A DNA stretch of 64,000 nucleotides from Streptomyces aureoverticillatus (GTDB taxonomy: Bacteria; Actinomycetota; Actinomycetes; Streptomycetales; Streptomycetaceae), in NCBI RefSeq assembly GCF_014649395.1, contig NZ_BMSY01000018.1, positions 1 to 64,000 of the forward strand, written 5' to 3'. The position numbers and the translations under genes were made by a program. Positions within the stretch are counted from its first letter, which is position 1. Every line of letters begins with the position of its first letter. The notes under the pieces were generated by a model. The model was not told the DNA's origin and made no database searches. It saw nothing but the letters and a program-made list of their open reading frames with translations. Below are positions 1 through 9,028 of this stretch, piece after piece.

Positions 1-1770
1 GACGTACGCCGCGTTGTCCGGCGACAGCGCCCGCTCCGGGTTCGTCTCCGGGTACCCGGACACATCCGGAAGCGCCTCCTCGAGCACCAGCAGCAGCTTG
101 GCACTCTCCAGCACATGCCGCACCCGGTGCTCGGGCGAGTCGGGTTCGACCGGCACATAGGCCGCACCCGCCTTGACCACCGCGTAGATCCCCACCATCA
201 GATCCACCGACCGCGGAATCCGCACCGCGACCAGTTGTTCCGGACCCGCACCCTGCTCGACCAGCCAGTGCGCCAACTGGTTCGCGCGGCGGTTCAACTC
301 CTCGTACGTCAATCGCCCCTGCTCGCCGATCAGCGCCACGCGCTCGGGGGCCCGCCGCACCTGGGCCTCGAAGGCACCGGGCAAGGTCTCCTCGGCCACC
401 GGGTGCGCCGTGTCGTTGACCTCCCGAACCAGCCAGTCCCGCTCCTCCTCCGCCAGCACGTCCACGGCACCCACCGGCGCCGTCGGATCAGCGACCAACT
501 GCTCCAGAACACGCGCGAATCGAGCGGCGATGGCCTCGGCCGTGTCCCGGTCGAACAGCTCGGTCGCGTACTGGAGGTCGCCCCGCAGCGCCCCCTCGTC
601 GTCCTTCGCCATGTTGAAGAACAGGTCGAACATGGCGGTCGACGCACGGGACTGCTCGAACTCCACCTGGAGGCCGGGCAGTTCCAAGTCCTGCTTCGCG
701 AAGTTGTGCCAGGCGAACATCACCTGGAACAGCGGCTGGTACGCCGCGGAGCGGTCGGGGTTGATCAACTCGACCAACATCTCGAACGGCACGTCCTGGT
801 GCTCGTACGCCGTCAGCGCCTTGCGCCGCACCTGCGCGAGCAGTTCGGTGAACGACGGGTTGTCCGAGAGGTCCGCCCGCAGCACCTGGGTGTTGGCGAA
901 GAACCCGACGAGATCGGCCAGGGCCTCGTCGGTGCGGCCGGCGATCGGGCTACCGATGGTCACGTCGTCCCCGCCGCCGAGCTTGCGCAGCAGCACCGCC
1001 AGTCCGGCGTGCAGGACCATCGACATGGTGGCGCCGCGCTCGTCGGCCAGCTTCTGCAGCCCGGTCGCCACCTCCGGCTCCACCAGGAGGCCGACCATGG
1101 CGCCCTCCGAACTCCGCTGCGCGGGCCGGGGGCGGTCCAGCGGCAGGTTCAGCGGCTGCGGCACCCCGGCCAGTTCCTCGCGCCAGTACTCCACCTGCCT
1201 GGCGGCGAGACTGTTCGGATCCGACACGTCGCCGAGCAGCTCGCGCTGCCACATCGTGTAGTCCTTGTACTGCACCGGCAGCGGCTCCCACGCCGGCGCC
1301 CGGCCCTCCCGGCGCGCGGTGTAGGCCGCGGCCAGATCGCGTGCCAGCGGGGCACCCGAGCTGCCGTCCGAGGCGATGTGGTGGACGACCAGGACCAGCA
1401 CGTGCTCCTGGGGCGAGCAGCGGAACAGGCGCACCCGTACGGGGAGTTCGGCCGACAAGTCGAATCGGTGGGCGATGGCTTCATCGACGGCGCCGGCCAC
1501 GTCCTCAGGCGGCACGTCGACCACCGGCACCTCCGGCGCCGCCTCCGCTGTCGGAAGGATCCGCTGGTGGAGCTCGCCGTCGTCGTTCGTCACATAGAGG
1601 GTGCGTAAGATCTCGTGGCGGTCGACCACGTCACGGATCGCCGCGGTGAGGGCGGCCTGGTCCAGGGATCCGGTCAGCCGGAAGGCCGTCGGCATGTTCC
1701 AGGTCTCGGACCCGCCCTCCAGTTGGTGCAGTAGCCACATGCGGCGTTGCGCGAATGACAGCGGGATCAT
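1..1770 (-). CDS. Non-ribosomal peptide synthetase, first condensation and adenylation domains (3' end outside window)
   Basis: The gene begins at an ATG at 1770 and reads MIPLSFAQRRMWLLHQLEGG, the usual opening of a condensation (C) domain. The C-domain active site reads VVHHIASDG near 1375-1400, matching HHxxxDG. The phrase VGFFANTQVLRAD fits an L-C-L type C domain. From about position 390 downwards the reading frame enters an adenylation domain: LTYEELNRRANQLAHWL and VKAGAAYVPVEPDSPEHR are the A1 and A2 core motifs. The frame is open to base 1, so substrate-code residues, carrier domain and further modules are outside the window. A protein starting directly with a C domain normally receives its substrate from another protein or loads an acyl group. 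The Rieske oxygenase upstream on the same strand may be a tailoring partner, but a 1 kb gap separates them. Product unknown. Confidence 0.93.
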   Translation of the reverse strand, partial: MIPLSFAQRRMWLLHQLEGGSETWNMPTAFRLTGSLDQAALTAAIRDVVDRHEILRTLYVTNDDGELHQRILPTAEAAPEVPVVDVPPEDVAGAVDEAIAHRFDLSAELPVRVRLFRCSPQEHVLVLVVHHIASDGSSGAPLARDLAAAYTARREGRAPAWEPLPVQYKDYTMWQRELLGDVSDPNSLAARQVEYWREELAGVPQPLNLPLDRPRPAQRSSEGAMVGLLVEPEVATGLQKLADERGATMSMVLHAGLAVLLRKLGGGDDVTIGSPIAGRTDEALADLVGFFANTQVLRADLSDNPSFTELLAQVRRKALTAYEHQDVPFEMLVELINPDRSAAYQPLFQVMFAWHNFAKQDLELPGLQVEFEQSRASTAMFDLFFNMAKDDEGALRGDLQYATELFDRDTAEAIAARFARVLEQLVADPTAPVGAVDVLAEEERDWLVREVNDTAHPVAEETLPGAFEAQVRRAPERVALIGEQGRLTYEELNRRANQLAHWLVEQGAGPEQLVAVRIPRSVDLMVGIYAVVKAGAAYVPVEPDSPEHRVRHVLESAKLLLVLEEALPDVSGYPETNPERALSPDNAAYV

Positions 1771-2832
1771 TGCTTCTTAACTCCTCTGTGAACATCTGGC
1801 GCAGGCCGGAGCGACGAGGAGTGGCCGCTTCCCCCGACCACGCGGTGAGCTCGCCACCGTCGGCAGGCTCGACCAGCGGTCGGGCGGGGCGGAGGGCCGG
1901 ACGTATCGCCCGGGTGATGGCGTTCTCATCGATCGCGTCCGGCCGTGTGCGGCCTGTCGCTGAAACAAGCTCAGGAAGTGTCCGCCCGGCGTGACATGCC
2001 GTCCGGTCACCAAATCAACACCGATGGTCCAGGTCAGGGGCCATGACAATGCGGCTGTCTCCCTGGTCGGGGAGATCAACTCGATTTCCTCAACATTGGC
2101 CGGGCCCGGGGAACCCAGTCAAGAAACCGTCCTGTCCGCAGGACAGGGCTCACCGCGGCGAAAACATTCAGCCACCACGTACGCCGATAGAGAATGGCGA
2201 AGAATAGGGGGCAAGGGTGCCGCCCTCGCCCCCGGAGGGCGCGGTTCCCGGCGATTCAGTAATGGCTGAAACGTTCGGCAGCAATGGCTGACACGCCGGG
2301 ACGCCCTCGTGCCTTGACACCGACCCGCAACGCTTCGAACCCACTTCACAGCCCACGACGGCCCATCGACGAGGGAACGAACTCGCACCCCGCGAGGGAC
2401 TGATGATCTCCTGGACAGCGACGGAATTCGTCTCCGCGCCGCGCGAAAGAATGCCTGCATATCGGCACCGATGCTTTCTTCGGCTCCGCGCGGCCGAGAA
2501 GGGAACTGGCGCCATTCGCTGCCGATTACGCTCCGAAGCGCCGTACCACTGCGCGCAACTCTCAAGCTGTTCCGGCGGAAACATCCGGTTCGGGCCGAGC
2601 CCACTGGACGTGACTTAAAGGCGTGCCTGACCGGCGATCCGATGGCCCGAAAGAGGCGTCCTGGATGCGGGCCGGGGAAGCCGTATTCGGCTGCGAGCCA
2701 TTGCGCTCCTATTGGTGAGGCACGGGCACTGCTCGGTGAGCCACGGGCACTGCCTGGTGAAGCACGGCACTGCTCGGTCAGGCACTGGCGCTGCCGCGTG
2801 CCTCAAAGCGCCGCAGCCCGCCGCCCGCCCGC
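1771..2832. other. 1.06 kb non-coding leader between Rieske oxygenase and NRPS genes
   Basis: No reading frame here has convincing Streptomyces codon use; the frames that are open are arginine- and serine-rich shadows. The stretch is less GC-rich than its neighbours, especially around 2160-2280 and 2400-2480, which fits a promoter and regulatory region for the NRPS gene on the minus strand. A 21-bp degenerate tandem repeat lies at its right end. I could not single out a promoter. Confidence 0.6.
2714..2796. repeat. Four degenerate 21-bp tandem repeats
   Basis: Units beginning GGTGAGGCACGGGCACTGCT occur at 2714, 2735, 2756 (one base shorter) and 2776, with a few substitutions each. They lie just downstream of the Rieske oxygenase stop codon. 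Period and style match other repeats in this window. Confidence 0.75.
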
Positions 2833-4131
2833 TCAGGACGCCGCCGCGCCCACCCCCACCAGGCGGTCCGCCAGATATCGCTGGAACTGCCACAGCGGTC
2901 GTTCCAGGTGGGAGAAGCGGCCGCCGGACGGGGCGGGGTCGGTGGCGAGGCCGCGCTGCACACCGCGGATCGCCACCAGGTCCTCGGTCTGGATCACCTT
3001 GAACTGCTCCTTCGAGGACGCCACGTACGCGTCGAACCCGGGCCCCTGCCTGGCCTCCGCCGGGACCAGGACCGTGACGAGTGCGTCGTGGGTCGCCGGG
3101 CCCGTCGGCACCCAGCGCACGAAGGTCACGCTGTCGGGCAGCAGGGCCAGCACCATGTTCGGGAAGACGCCCGCCACCGTCATCCCGGAGAGCTGCCGCA
3201 TGCCGAGTCCGGGTATGAGCGTGCCCACCAGGTCCGCGCCGTCCGGCCCCTGCGGGATCTCCATGTCCGGGGCGAACGGGGTGTACATGCTGAACCCGCG
3301 GCCCTCGCACTCGTCGACGACGGTGTCCTTGCCGGGCAGGATCCGTTCGAGGGTGTTCGCGTGCGAACCCATGTGGTGGTAGTTCTCCGAGCCGTTCTCG
3401 AACGCCACCTTCCAGTTCGCCGGGACGTCGTCCCAGCGCTCCGTGTACGCGACGACCAGGTCCGCGAGGCGATAGGGCGCCAGGGTGGCGTCCAGCTCGG
3501 CCAGCTGCGGGCCGAGCGGCGGCTCGTCGGGGTCGGCGCTCACCATCAGCAGGCCGTGCCACACCTCCAGGCGATACCGGGGCAGCCGGCAGGCCGCGCG
3601 GTCGAAGTCGACCTTGTTCATCAGCGGGGCGCCGGCCAGCTGGCCGGCGAACTCGCCGTTCAGCCGGTACGTCCAGGTGTGGTACGGGCAGGTCAGCCGC
3701 CTGAGGGAGCCCTGGTCGGGGGTCGTCTCGGACGGCAGGACGTCCATGAAACGGTGCCGGCACACCCGGGACAGCGCGTGCAGCTCGTCGTGCTCGTCGC
3801 GCGTGATGACAAGGGGAGTGCCCAGGACGTCCGTGCGCAGATAGTCACCGGGCCGGGCGACCTGGTCGACGTGGCCGACGCACACCCAGTCGCTGCCGAA
3901 GACGCGGTCCCTTTCCAGCCGATAGAAGTCCTCGCTGGTGTAGGCCCGGGCGGGGAGGGTCTCGCCGTGCTCCAGTGGCAGCCCGGCGATCCGGGTCAGC
4001 TCGTCGAGCAGGGAGTCGAGCAGGGAAGGGAGCCCGCCGTTCGGCGAGCGAAATCCGTCGTGCGGGGAGGAGAGTCCGCCCCGCGAGGAGGCATGCCCGT
4101 CATGCGGGGAGGAATGTCCGTCGTGCAGCAT
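2833..4131 (-). CDS. Rieske [2Fe-2S] aromatic-ring-hydroxylating oxygenase, alpha-subunit type
   Basis: A 432-aa protein. The Rieske cluster ligands are seen as CRHRF, 17 residues, then CPYHTW (CxH...CxxH). The mononuclear iron site follows as NGSENYHHMGSH, giving the expected N/E and two His. It therefore should use O2 and electrons from a separate reductase to hydroxylate or demethylate a small molecule; no ferredoxin or reductase gene is nearby. I chose the ATG at 4131, which has AAGGCGG upstream; a longer frame to 4320 reads non-native sequence through the divergent promoter. The first 30 residues are a low-complexity 7-residue repeat rich in HDG and SSP, which is not part of the enzyme family and comes from a 21-bp DNA repeat. 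Transcribed towards the NRPS, so a tailoring role is possible but unproven. Confidence 0.88.
   Translation of the reverse strand: MLHDGHSSPHDGHASSRGGLSSPHDGFRSPNGGLPSLLDSLLDELTRIAGLPLEHGETLPARAYTSEDFYRLERDRVFGSDWVCVGHVDQVARPGDYLRTDVLGTPLVITRDEHDELHALSRVCRHRFMDVLPSETTPDQGSLRRLTCPYHTWTYRLNGEFAGQLAGAPLMNKVDFDRAACRLPRYRLEVWHGLLMVSADPDEPPLGPQLAELDATLAPYRLADLVVAYTERWDDVPANWKVAFENGSENYHHMGSHANTLERILPGKDTVVDECEGRGFSMYTPFAPDMEIPQGPDGADLVGTLIPGLGMRQLSGMTVAGVFPNMVLALLPDSVTFVRWVPTGPATHDALVTVLVPAEARQGPGFDAYVASSKEQFKVIQTEDLVAIRGVQRGLATDPAPSGGRFSHLERPLWQFQRYLADRLVGVGAAAS
4055..4131. repeat. 21-bp tandem repeats encoding the Rieske protein N-terminus
   Basis: Units start at 4055, 4076, 4097 and 4118 (CCGTCGTGCGGGGAGGAGAG-like). 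They encode about four 7-residue repeats on the minus strand and run up to the start codon. Confidence 0.75.
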
Positions 4132-4510
4132 GGTGCCACCGCCTTGAGTCCGGGATCTCTTTCCATGCTGGGCCGCGGGCGGCGGCCGAGGATCGGCGCC
4201 CTGGACGACATATGGGTACATCGTTCGGATGATGCGGGCAATCCGGATGGGCGATGCAACGGATTCCGGCCGCGGCGACGATGGCTGAAGACAGCCACGG
4301 ATCCGAGGGAGGGCGGACACAGATCCGGCCGAGAGTTTCCGCGGTCACCCCGAACACCCCTCCCGCGCAGAACATTTGAGCACACACCCCACCACAACGA
4401 CTCCTTGACGCCGTTGATTGGTATAGGCCAATATCCACCTCGTTCGCTCCGCTCTCCTCGCGGTCGGCCGATCCGCCCCGCCCGCACCCCGCTCTACCGG
4501 AGGTCCCCTC
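4132..4510. other. Divergent promoter region, Rieske oxygenase / GH3 enzyme
   Basis: This 379-bp gap carries the two divergent promoters. It holds a dre-like palindrome at 4417-4432 and GGAGG just before the GH3 start. Local base composition is clearly lower in GC around 4370-4440. Confidence 0.6.
4417..4432. promoter_or_regulatory. DasR-like (dre) operator upstream of GH3 hexosaminidase
   Basis: The sequence ATTGGTATAGGCCAAT is an imperfect palindrome matching the pattern ACTGGTCTAGACCAGT of DasR sites (TGGT..TAG..CCA conserved). It lies about 80 bp before the start of an enzyme expected to release N-acetylglucosamine, exactly the gene class DasR controls in Streptomyces. Confidence 0.7.
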
Positions 4511-6022
4511 ATGGCAAGCGACAGCCACCCGCGTCTCACCCGGCTGGCCAACTCCGTGCTCCAACCGGGGTTCGTGGGCACCACCGCGCCGGACTGGGTG
4601 CGCCGCAGGATCGCCGACGGGCTCGCCTCCGTCGTCCTCTTCGGGCGCAACATCGAGAGCCCCGAGCAGGTCGCCGCACTCACCGCGGCCCTGCGCGCCG
4701 AGAACCCGGACCTGATCGTCGCCATCGACGAGGAGGCCGGTGACGTGACCCGCATCGGCGCCCGCACGGGCGCCTCCTGGCCGGGCAATCTCGCGCTCGG
4801 GGCCATCGACGACACCGACCTCACCGAGCGCGTCGCCCGTGACATCGGCCTTCACCTGCGGGCGATCGGCGTCTCGTTGGACTTCGCGCCCAGCGCCGAC
4901 GTGAACTCCAACGCGATGAACCCGGTCATCGGAGTGCGTTCCTTCGGGGCGCGCACCGACGTGGTCGGGCGCCACACCGCCGCCTGGATCCGCGGCCTGC
5001 AGTCCGCCGGAGTCGCGGCCTGCGCCAAGCACTTCCCCGGCCACGGGGACACCGACGTCGACTCCCACCACGGCCTGCCCCGGTTCACGGCCGACGCCGC
5101 CGAGATCGCCCGCACCGCCCTGCCGCCGTTCGCCGCGGCGATGGACGCGGGCGTCCGCGCCGTCATGACGGCGCACATGTTGGTCCCCGCCCACGACAGC
5201 GAGCTGCCCGCGACGCTCAGTCACCCGATCATCAACGGCCTGCTGCGCGAGGAGCTCGGCTTCACCGGCCTCGTCGTCACCGACGGCATCGAGATGGGCG
5301 CCGTCAGCGGGCCGTACGGCATCACCGGCGCCACCGTGCGGGCGGTCGCCGCCGGAGTGGACGCCGTGTGCGTCGGCGGCGAGAGCGCCGAGGAATCCAC
5401 GACCGTCGACCTCGCCGACGCCCTGGTGCGCGCGGTGCTCGACGGCACGCTGCCCGAGGAGCGCCTCACCGAAGCCGCCTCCCGCGTGGGCGAGTTCGCC
5501 ACCTGGTCGACCGCCCTCGGCCGGCAGGCCGACCCCGACGCGGACCCGTCCGACATCGGCCTGGTCGCGGCCCGCCGTGCCGTCCGCGTCCATCGCAGCG
5601 GCAACGGCACCGACCTCCCGCTCACGGCCGACCCGCACGTCGTCGAGCTCTCCCCCACCATGAGCCTCGCCGTCGACGGGGCGACGCCGTGGGGCGTCGG
5701 CGAGCCGCTGCGCGCCCTGCGCCCGGGCACCACGTCCGTACGCATCTGCGAGGCCGAACTGACCGGCCAGGACGACCTGTTGGACCGCGTCGCCCTCGCG
5801 CCCGCGACCGGCCGGGACCTGGTCGTCGTGGTACGCGACGCGGCCCGGCACCCGTGGATGTCCCGGGCGCTCGAGGGCCTGGTGCGGCGCCGCCCGGACG
5901 CCCTGGTGGTGGAGATGGGCGTTCCCGCGGGCGAACAGGTCGGCGCGGTCCACCTGACGACGTACGGCGCCACGCGGGTCTCCGGCATCGCCGTCGCCGA
6001 GGTCCTCGTCGGCGCCTCTTGA
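4511..6022 (+). CDS. Glycoside hydrolase family 3, beta-N-acetylhexosaminidase (NagZ-like)
   Basis: A 503-aa protein with the GH3 signature KHFPGHGDTDVDSHHGLP (about residue 177), in which the Asp-His pair is the NagZ-type acid/base loop that separates N-acetylglucosaminidases from other GH3 enzymes. VVTDGIEMG holds the catalytic nucleophile Asp. There is no signal peptide, so it acts in the cytoplasm, probably splitting N-acetylglucosamine from imported chito-oligosaccharides or muropeptides. The ATG at 4511 has GGAGG eight bases upstream. The C-terminal 150 residues are a smaller extra domain common in actinobacterial members. The dre-like box upstream supports control by DasR and a chitin-use role. 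The gene stands alone on the plus strand. Confidence 0.9.
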   Translation: MASDSHPRLTRLANSVLQPGFVGTTAPDWVRRRIADGLASVVLFGRNIESPEQVAALTAALRAENPDLIVAIDEEAGDVTRIGARTGASWPGNLALGAIDDTDLTERVARDIGLHLRAIGVSLDFAPSADVNSNAMNPVIGVRSFGARTDVVGRHTAAWIRGLQSAGVAACAKHFPGHGDTDVDSHHGLPRFTADAAEIARTALPPFAAAMDAGVRAVMTAHMLVPAHDSELPATLSHPIINGLLREELGFTGLVVTDGIEMGAVSGPYGITGATVRAVAAGVDAVCVGGESAEESTTVDLADALVRAVLDGTLPEERLTEAASRVGEFATWSTALGRQADPDADPSDIGLVAARRAVRVHRSGNGTDLPLTADPHVVELSPTMSLAVDGATPWGVGEPLRALRPGTTSVRICEAELTGQDDLLDRVALAPATGRDLVVVVRDAARHPWMSRALEGLVRRRPDALVVEMGVPAGEQVGAVHLTTYGATRVSGIAVAEVLVGAS

Positions 6023-6211
6023 GCGGGCGGGGCGGCACCGCGCGGGCGGCCGGACGACGCCTCCCGGACGACCGGAACGGCACCCTCCGAACGGCCCGGG
6101 CGGCCCCCTTCGGCAAGGCCGCCCGCACCCCCCGGAATCGCCCGGCGACACACCGTACGCAGGGACGCAGACACCTCAACACACCCGCATCGGGCGGGGG
6201 TTGACTTCAGT

Positions 6212-6258
6212 CTTGGTCTAGTCCATCTTGGTTGAAACCGAAGCTGGTCTAGTCCACT
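6212..6258 (+). promoter_or_regulatory. Tandem dre-like boxes, chitinase-promoter style
   Basis: TGGTCTAGTCCA occurs twice in direct orientation, at 6214-6225 and 6245-6256, 31 bp apart (three helical turns). The identical 12-mer lies in the promoter of the GH19 chitinase in this window (36925-36936), and paired boxes of this kind are typical of Streptomyces chitinase promoters bound by DasR. TTGACT at 6201 could be the -35 element. Confidence 0.75.
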
Positions 6259-6573
6259 GAGGGTCACGGTCGAGCACCCGAGCACCGTGATCCGTCGCCC
6301 ACATCCGCACGCCAACCACCCGCACACACTCCGACCTCGGACAGCCGGGGCACGTCGTATGCGACGCCCCCGCGACCGGACCGACCCGTCCGTCGCGGCG
6401 AGTGGCGCCCCGGTCCCCCTGCCGGCCCGGCGGGCAGTGATGCTCCCGGACCGCGACGACGGCAGCACCCACGCCGTTCTCGTCGCCGCCTCCCCCGCGA
6501 GGCCTCCCCCCACGCGCGGAACTGCGAGGCCGCGGTCCGTCCTGCCCTTCACCGCGCCCACCAGTACCCCTTC

Positions 6574-6645
6574 ATCGCATCACGCCGGTCTTCTCACCCA
6601 TCGCGTCACACCAGCTCTTTTCACCGCGTCACACCAGCCTTTGAG
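6574..6645. repeat. Degenerate repeat of about 26 bp (nearly three copies)
   Basis: The phrase TCGCRTCACRCCRGYCTTYTCACC recurs from 6574, 6600 and, shorter, 6626, directly before the ribosome binding site of the oxygenase gene. It belongs to the same style of short degenerate repeats seen elsewhere in the window. Confidence 0.6.
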
Positions 6646-6653
6646 GACCCCGC

Positions 6654-7679
6654 ATGTCCACACCTCACGAGTTTCTGCACCGCGCCGCCTCGGACCGCCC
6701 GTACTTCAGCTCGGACGGCGAGACGTACCTGGCACAGTTCCCGCTGAAGCAGATAGCGAAGACGCAGCCGCTGCGTGTTCTGACCGAGGAGCAGTTCGCC
6801 TCCTGGCAGACCTACGGCTATGTGGTCGTGGAGGAGGCGATCCCCGCAGCGGCCGCCAAGAAGCTCCTCGACTTCACCTGGGACTTCCAGGGGCTCGACC
6901 CGTCCCGCCCCGACACCTGGTACGAGGAGCGGGAGTTCCGCACGGACCTGGAGCGGGACCTGTACATCTACGGCTTCGTGGAGGCGTACCACCACCAGCT
7001 CATCTGGGACAGCCGGCAGACGCAGCGGGTCTACGACGCGTTCGTCGACGTGTGGGACTGCGAAGAGCTGTGGGTGACGCTCGACCGGCTCAACCTCAAC
7101 CCGCCGAACGTCAAGAACCGCTCCCGCTCGCTGATCGCGCCCACGGACGAGGGCTTCGACATCGAGCTGCACTGGGACGTCGACTCCACCCGTGAGGTGC
7201 TGCCGCAGCGTGTGCAGGGCATCATCGCGCTCCACGACACGCGGCCCGAGCTCGGCGGCTTCCAGTGCTCGCCCGAGCTGTTCCGGCAGTTCGACCGGTG
7301 GAAGCTCGACCAGCCCGCCGACCGCGACCCGGTGCGGCCCAACACCGACCGGTCCGAATTCCCGGTGGTGCGGCCCGAGTTGAAGGCGGGCGACCTGCTG
7401 ATCTGGAACGGCATGCTGGCGCACGGCGTCGCCCCCAACACCTCTGACAACGGTGTCCGGGCGGTGCAGTACCTCTCCATGATGCCCGCGCTGGAGGAGC
7501 ACCACGTGCTGCGCAAGTCCCGCGTCGAGTCCTGGCGCAGCCTGTCGACCCCGGACTGGAACGCGACGCTCGTCGGCGACGCCACGAAGCACGAGTCGGA
7601 GCGCTACGGCACGGCCACGCTCACCGACCTGGGCGAGAAGCTCCTCGGCCGCCGCTCCTGGCACGCCGACAACGCCTAG
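6654..7679 (+). CDS. Phytanoyl-CoA dioxygenase (PhyH) family Fe(II)/2-oxoglutarate oxygenase
   Basis: A 341-aa protein. The iron facial triad is visible as ELHWDVD (HxD, about residues 168-172) and a distal His in NGMLAHGVAPN, followed by an Arg (VRAVQY) placed to bind 2-oxoglutarate. PhyH enzymes in bacterial gene clusters usually hydroxylate free or carrier-bound amino acids or small metabolites. The start ATG has GAGGA nine bases before it. It is the first gene of a five-gene operon; the next start lies 20 bp after its stop. With a decarboxylase, an acetyltransferase and an exporter following, hydroxylation of an amino acid precursor is a reasonable inference. Substrate unknown. Confidence 0.85.
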   Translation: MSTPHEFLHRAASDRPYFSSDGETYLAQFPLKQIAKTQPLRVLTEEQFASWQTYGYVVVEEAIPAAAAKKLLDFTWDFQGLDPSRPDTWYEEREFRTDLERDLYIYGFVEAYHHQLIWDSRQTQRVYDAFVDVWDCEELWVTLDRLNLNPPNVKNRSRSLIAPTDEGFDIELHWDVDSTREVLPQRVQGIIALHDTRPELGGFQCSPELFRQFDRWKLDQPADRDPVRPNTDRSEFPVVRPELKAGDLLIWNGMLAHGVAPNTSDNGVRAVQYLSMMPALEEHHVLRKSRVESWRSLSTPDWNATLVGDATKHESERYGTATLTDLGEKLLGRRSWHADNA

Positions 7680-7699
7680 TGGTGAACCGGAGAACCGCC

Positions 7700-9010
7700 A
7701 TGCGCAAGATCTGCCTGACCCTTCCCACCAACAGGGCGTGCGCCCCGATGGTGTCCGCCCTGCTCCAGGAGGCGGAGTACGCGACCCGGGCCTTCGACGT
7801 CGACGTGCACGTGCTGATCCTGGACTCCTCCGGTCCCGACACCTTCGCCGAGCACGCCCGCGCCGCCGAGGCGGCACAGGGCACGCCGCGGATCGTGGTG
7901 CACCACCTCGACGAGGACGCACAGCGGTCGTTCCTGCGGGAGGTCGTCCACCACTCCGGCGCCCTCAAGCCGGACCTGCTGCTCGACCTCATGCTGCCCG
8001 ACTCCGTGTCGTACGGCGCCTGCACCAACCGGGCCTTCCTGATCGCCGCCGCGCTCGGCTGCGAGTCGGTGCACCGCAGGGACTCGGACAGTGACTACCA
8101 GGTCCTGGACGGCGAGCCCGTGTTCCCCGTCCACCACGAGCTGATGTCCCTCGGGAAGCGCGCCGCCGACGCCGCCGAAGGCGTCACCGACACCGACCTC
8201 GACGCCGCGCACGCCGACAAGCCGGTGACGCTCGTGGGCTCCTCCTTCATCGGCGAACTGTCCGTGGACATCGGCGAGATGCTCGAGCTGGACCGCGACG
8301 TGTACTACGACGTCGTCAGCCTGTGGGCCCCGGCCGACTGGTCCGAGGACGAGAAGCGGGACCTGGTCGACGAGTCCTTCCGCGGCGCCGGCCTCGACCC
8401 GTTCACGCGCGACGAGGCCCTCCTGACCCTCGTCGACCCCATGCGCGTCGACATGTGCAACGTCAGCTTCCACCGCGTGCACGAGCAGGTGCCGCTGCCC
8501 CCGGCGACCGACACCATCGGCAGTGACTACTTCCTGCTGCACCTCGTGTACGACGCCACGCTCCCCGGTGTCGTACACAACCGCAACATCGTGAACTTCT
8601 ACACGGGCGAGCGGCGCACCCCGGCCGGATTCGTGGCCTACCAGAACCGGTTCGTGAAGTTCTTCCTGTCGATGCTGTATCTGAACTTCGTCTACCGCGA
8701 GCTGACGGAGGCCGGATCCTCGCTGCTCGACGAGCGGCACGAGGTGCGCGTGGCGCGCGTCGCCGAACTCGTCCGGCGCAGCACCGAGTTGGACACCGCG
8801 GAGAACGCGGAGCGGCTGCGCGTCCTCGACCGGTCCTACCGGAAGCTCGGCGGCAAGTACGCGGCGTTCGCCGACACCCTGCTCCCGCGGCGCGAGCGGC
8901 TGCTCGACGAGGCGCGGCAGGACATGGAGGACTTCGCGCTGCTCATCGAGGACTGGGCGGCGCTGGTCCGGGCAAGCCGGTCCACCAGCCTCAGCCGGCT
9001 GCACGCGTAG
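7700..9010 (+). CDS. GT-A-like protein of unknown function (possible glycosyltransferase)
   Basis: A 436-aa soluble protein. Its N-terminal half reads like a GT-A nucleotide-sugar fold: KICLTLPTNRACAPMVSALL, then VHVLILDSS, then YGACTNRAFLIAAALGCE followed by VHRRDSDSD, in the positions where family-2 glycosyltransferases have the first strand, the nucleotide-binding Asp and the DxD metal motif. The C-terminal half is helical with many Arg and Glu and no motif I recognise. ATG at 7700 is preferred over the upstream GTG at 7679 because GGAG lies eight bases before it. It may correspond to an uncharacterised DUF family of streptomycetes; I could not verify this. Its place between an oxygenase and a decarboxylase suggests it helps build the operon's product. 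Confidence 0.7.
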   Translation: MRKICLTLPTNRACAPMVSALLQEAEYATRAFDVDVHVLILDSSGPDTFAEHARAAEAAQGTPRIVVHHLDEDAQRSFLREVVHHSGALKPDLLLDLMLPDSVSYGACTNRAFLIAAALGCESVHRRDSDSDYQVLDGEPVFPVHHELMSLGKRAADAAEGVTDTDLDAAHADKPVTLVGSSFIGELSVDIGEMLELDRDVYYDVVSLWAPADWSEDEKRDLVDESFRGAGLDPFTRDEALLTLVDPMRVDMCNVSFHRVHEQVPLPPATDTIGSDYFLLHLVYDATLPGVVHNRNIVNFYTGERRTPAGFVAYQNRFVKFFLSMLYLNFVYRELTEAGSSLLDERHEVRVARVAELVRRSTELDTAENAERLRVLDRSYRKLGGKYAAFADTLLPRRERLLDEARQDMEDFALLIEDWAALVRASRSTSLSRLHA

Positions 9011-9028
9011 CGGAACAGGGCATCCACC

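Larger units (their letters stand above)
6023..6653. other. 631-bp upstream region of the five-gene operon
   Basis: Holds two dre-like boxes at 6214-6256, a TTGACT hexamer at 6201 that could be a -35 element, and a degenerate repeat of about 26 bp at about 6574-6645 ending at the ribosome binding site of the next gene. No convincing reading frame is present. The distance of about 400 bp from boxes to start codon is long for a Streptomyces leader. Confidence 0.6.

Noticed and set aside
2119..2604. 161-codon minus-strand frame in the NRPS leader
   Set aside because: Arg/Ser-rich with random composition and no ribosome site.
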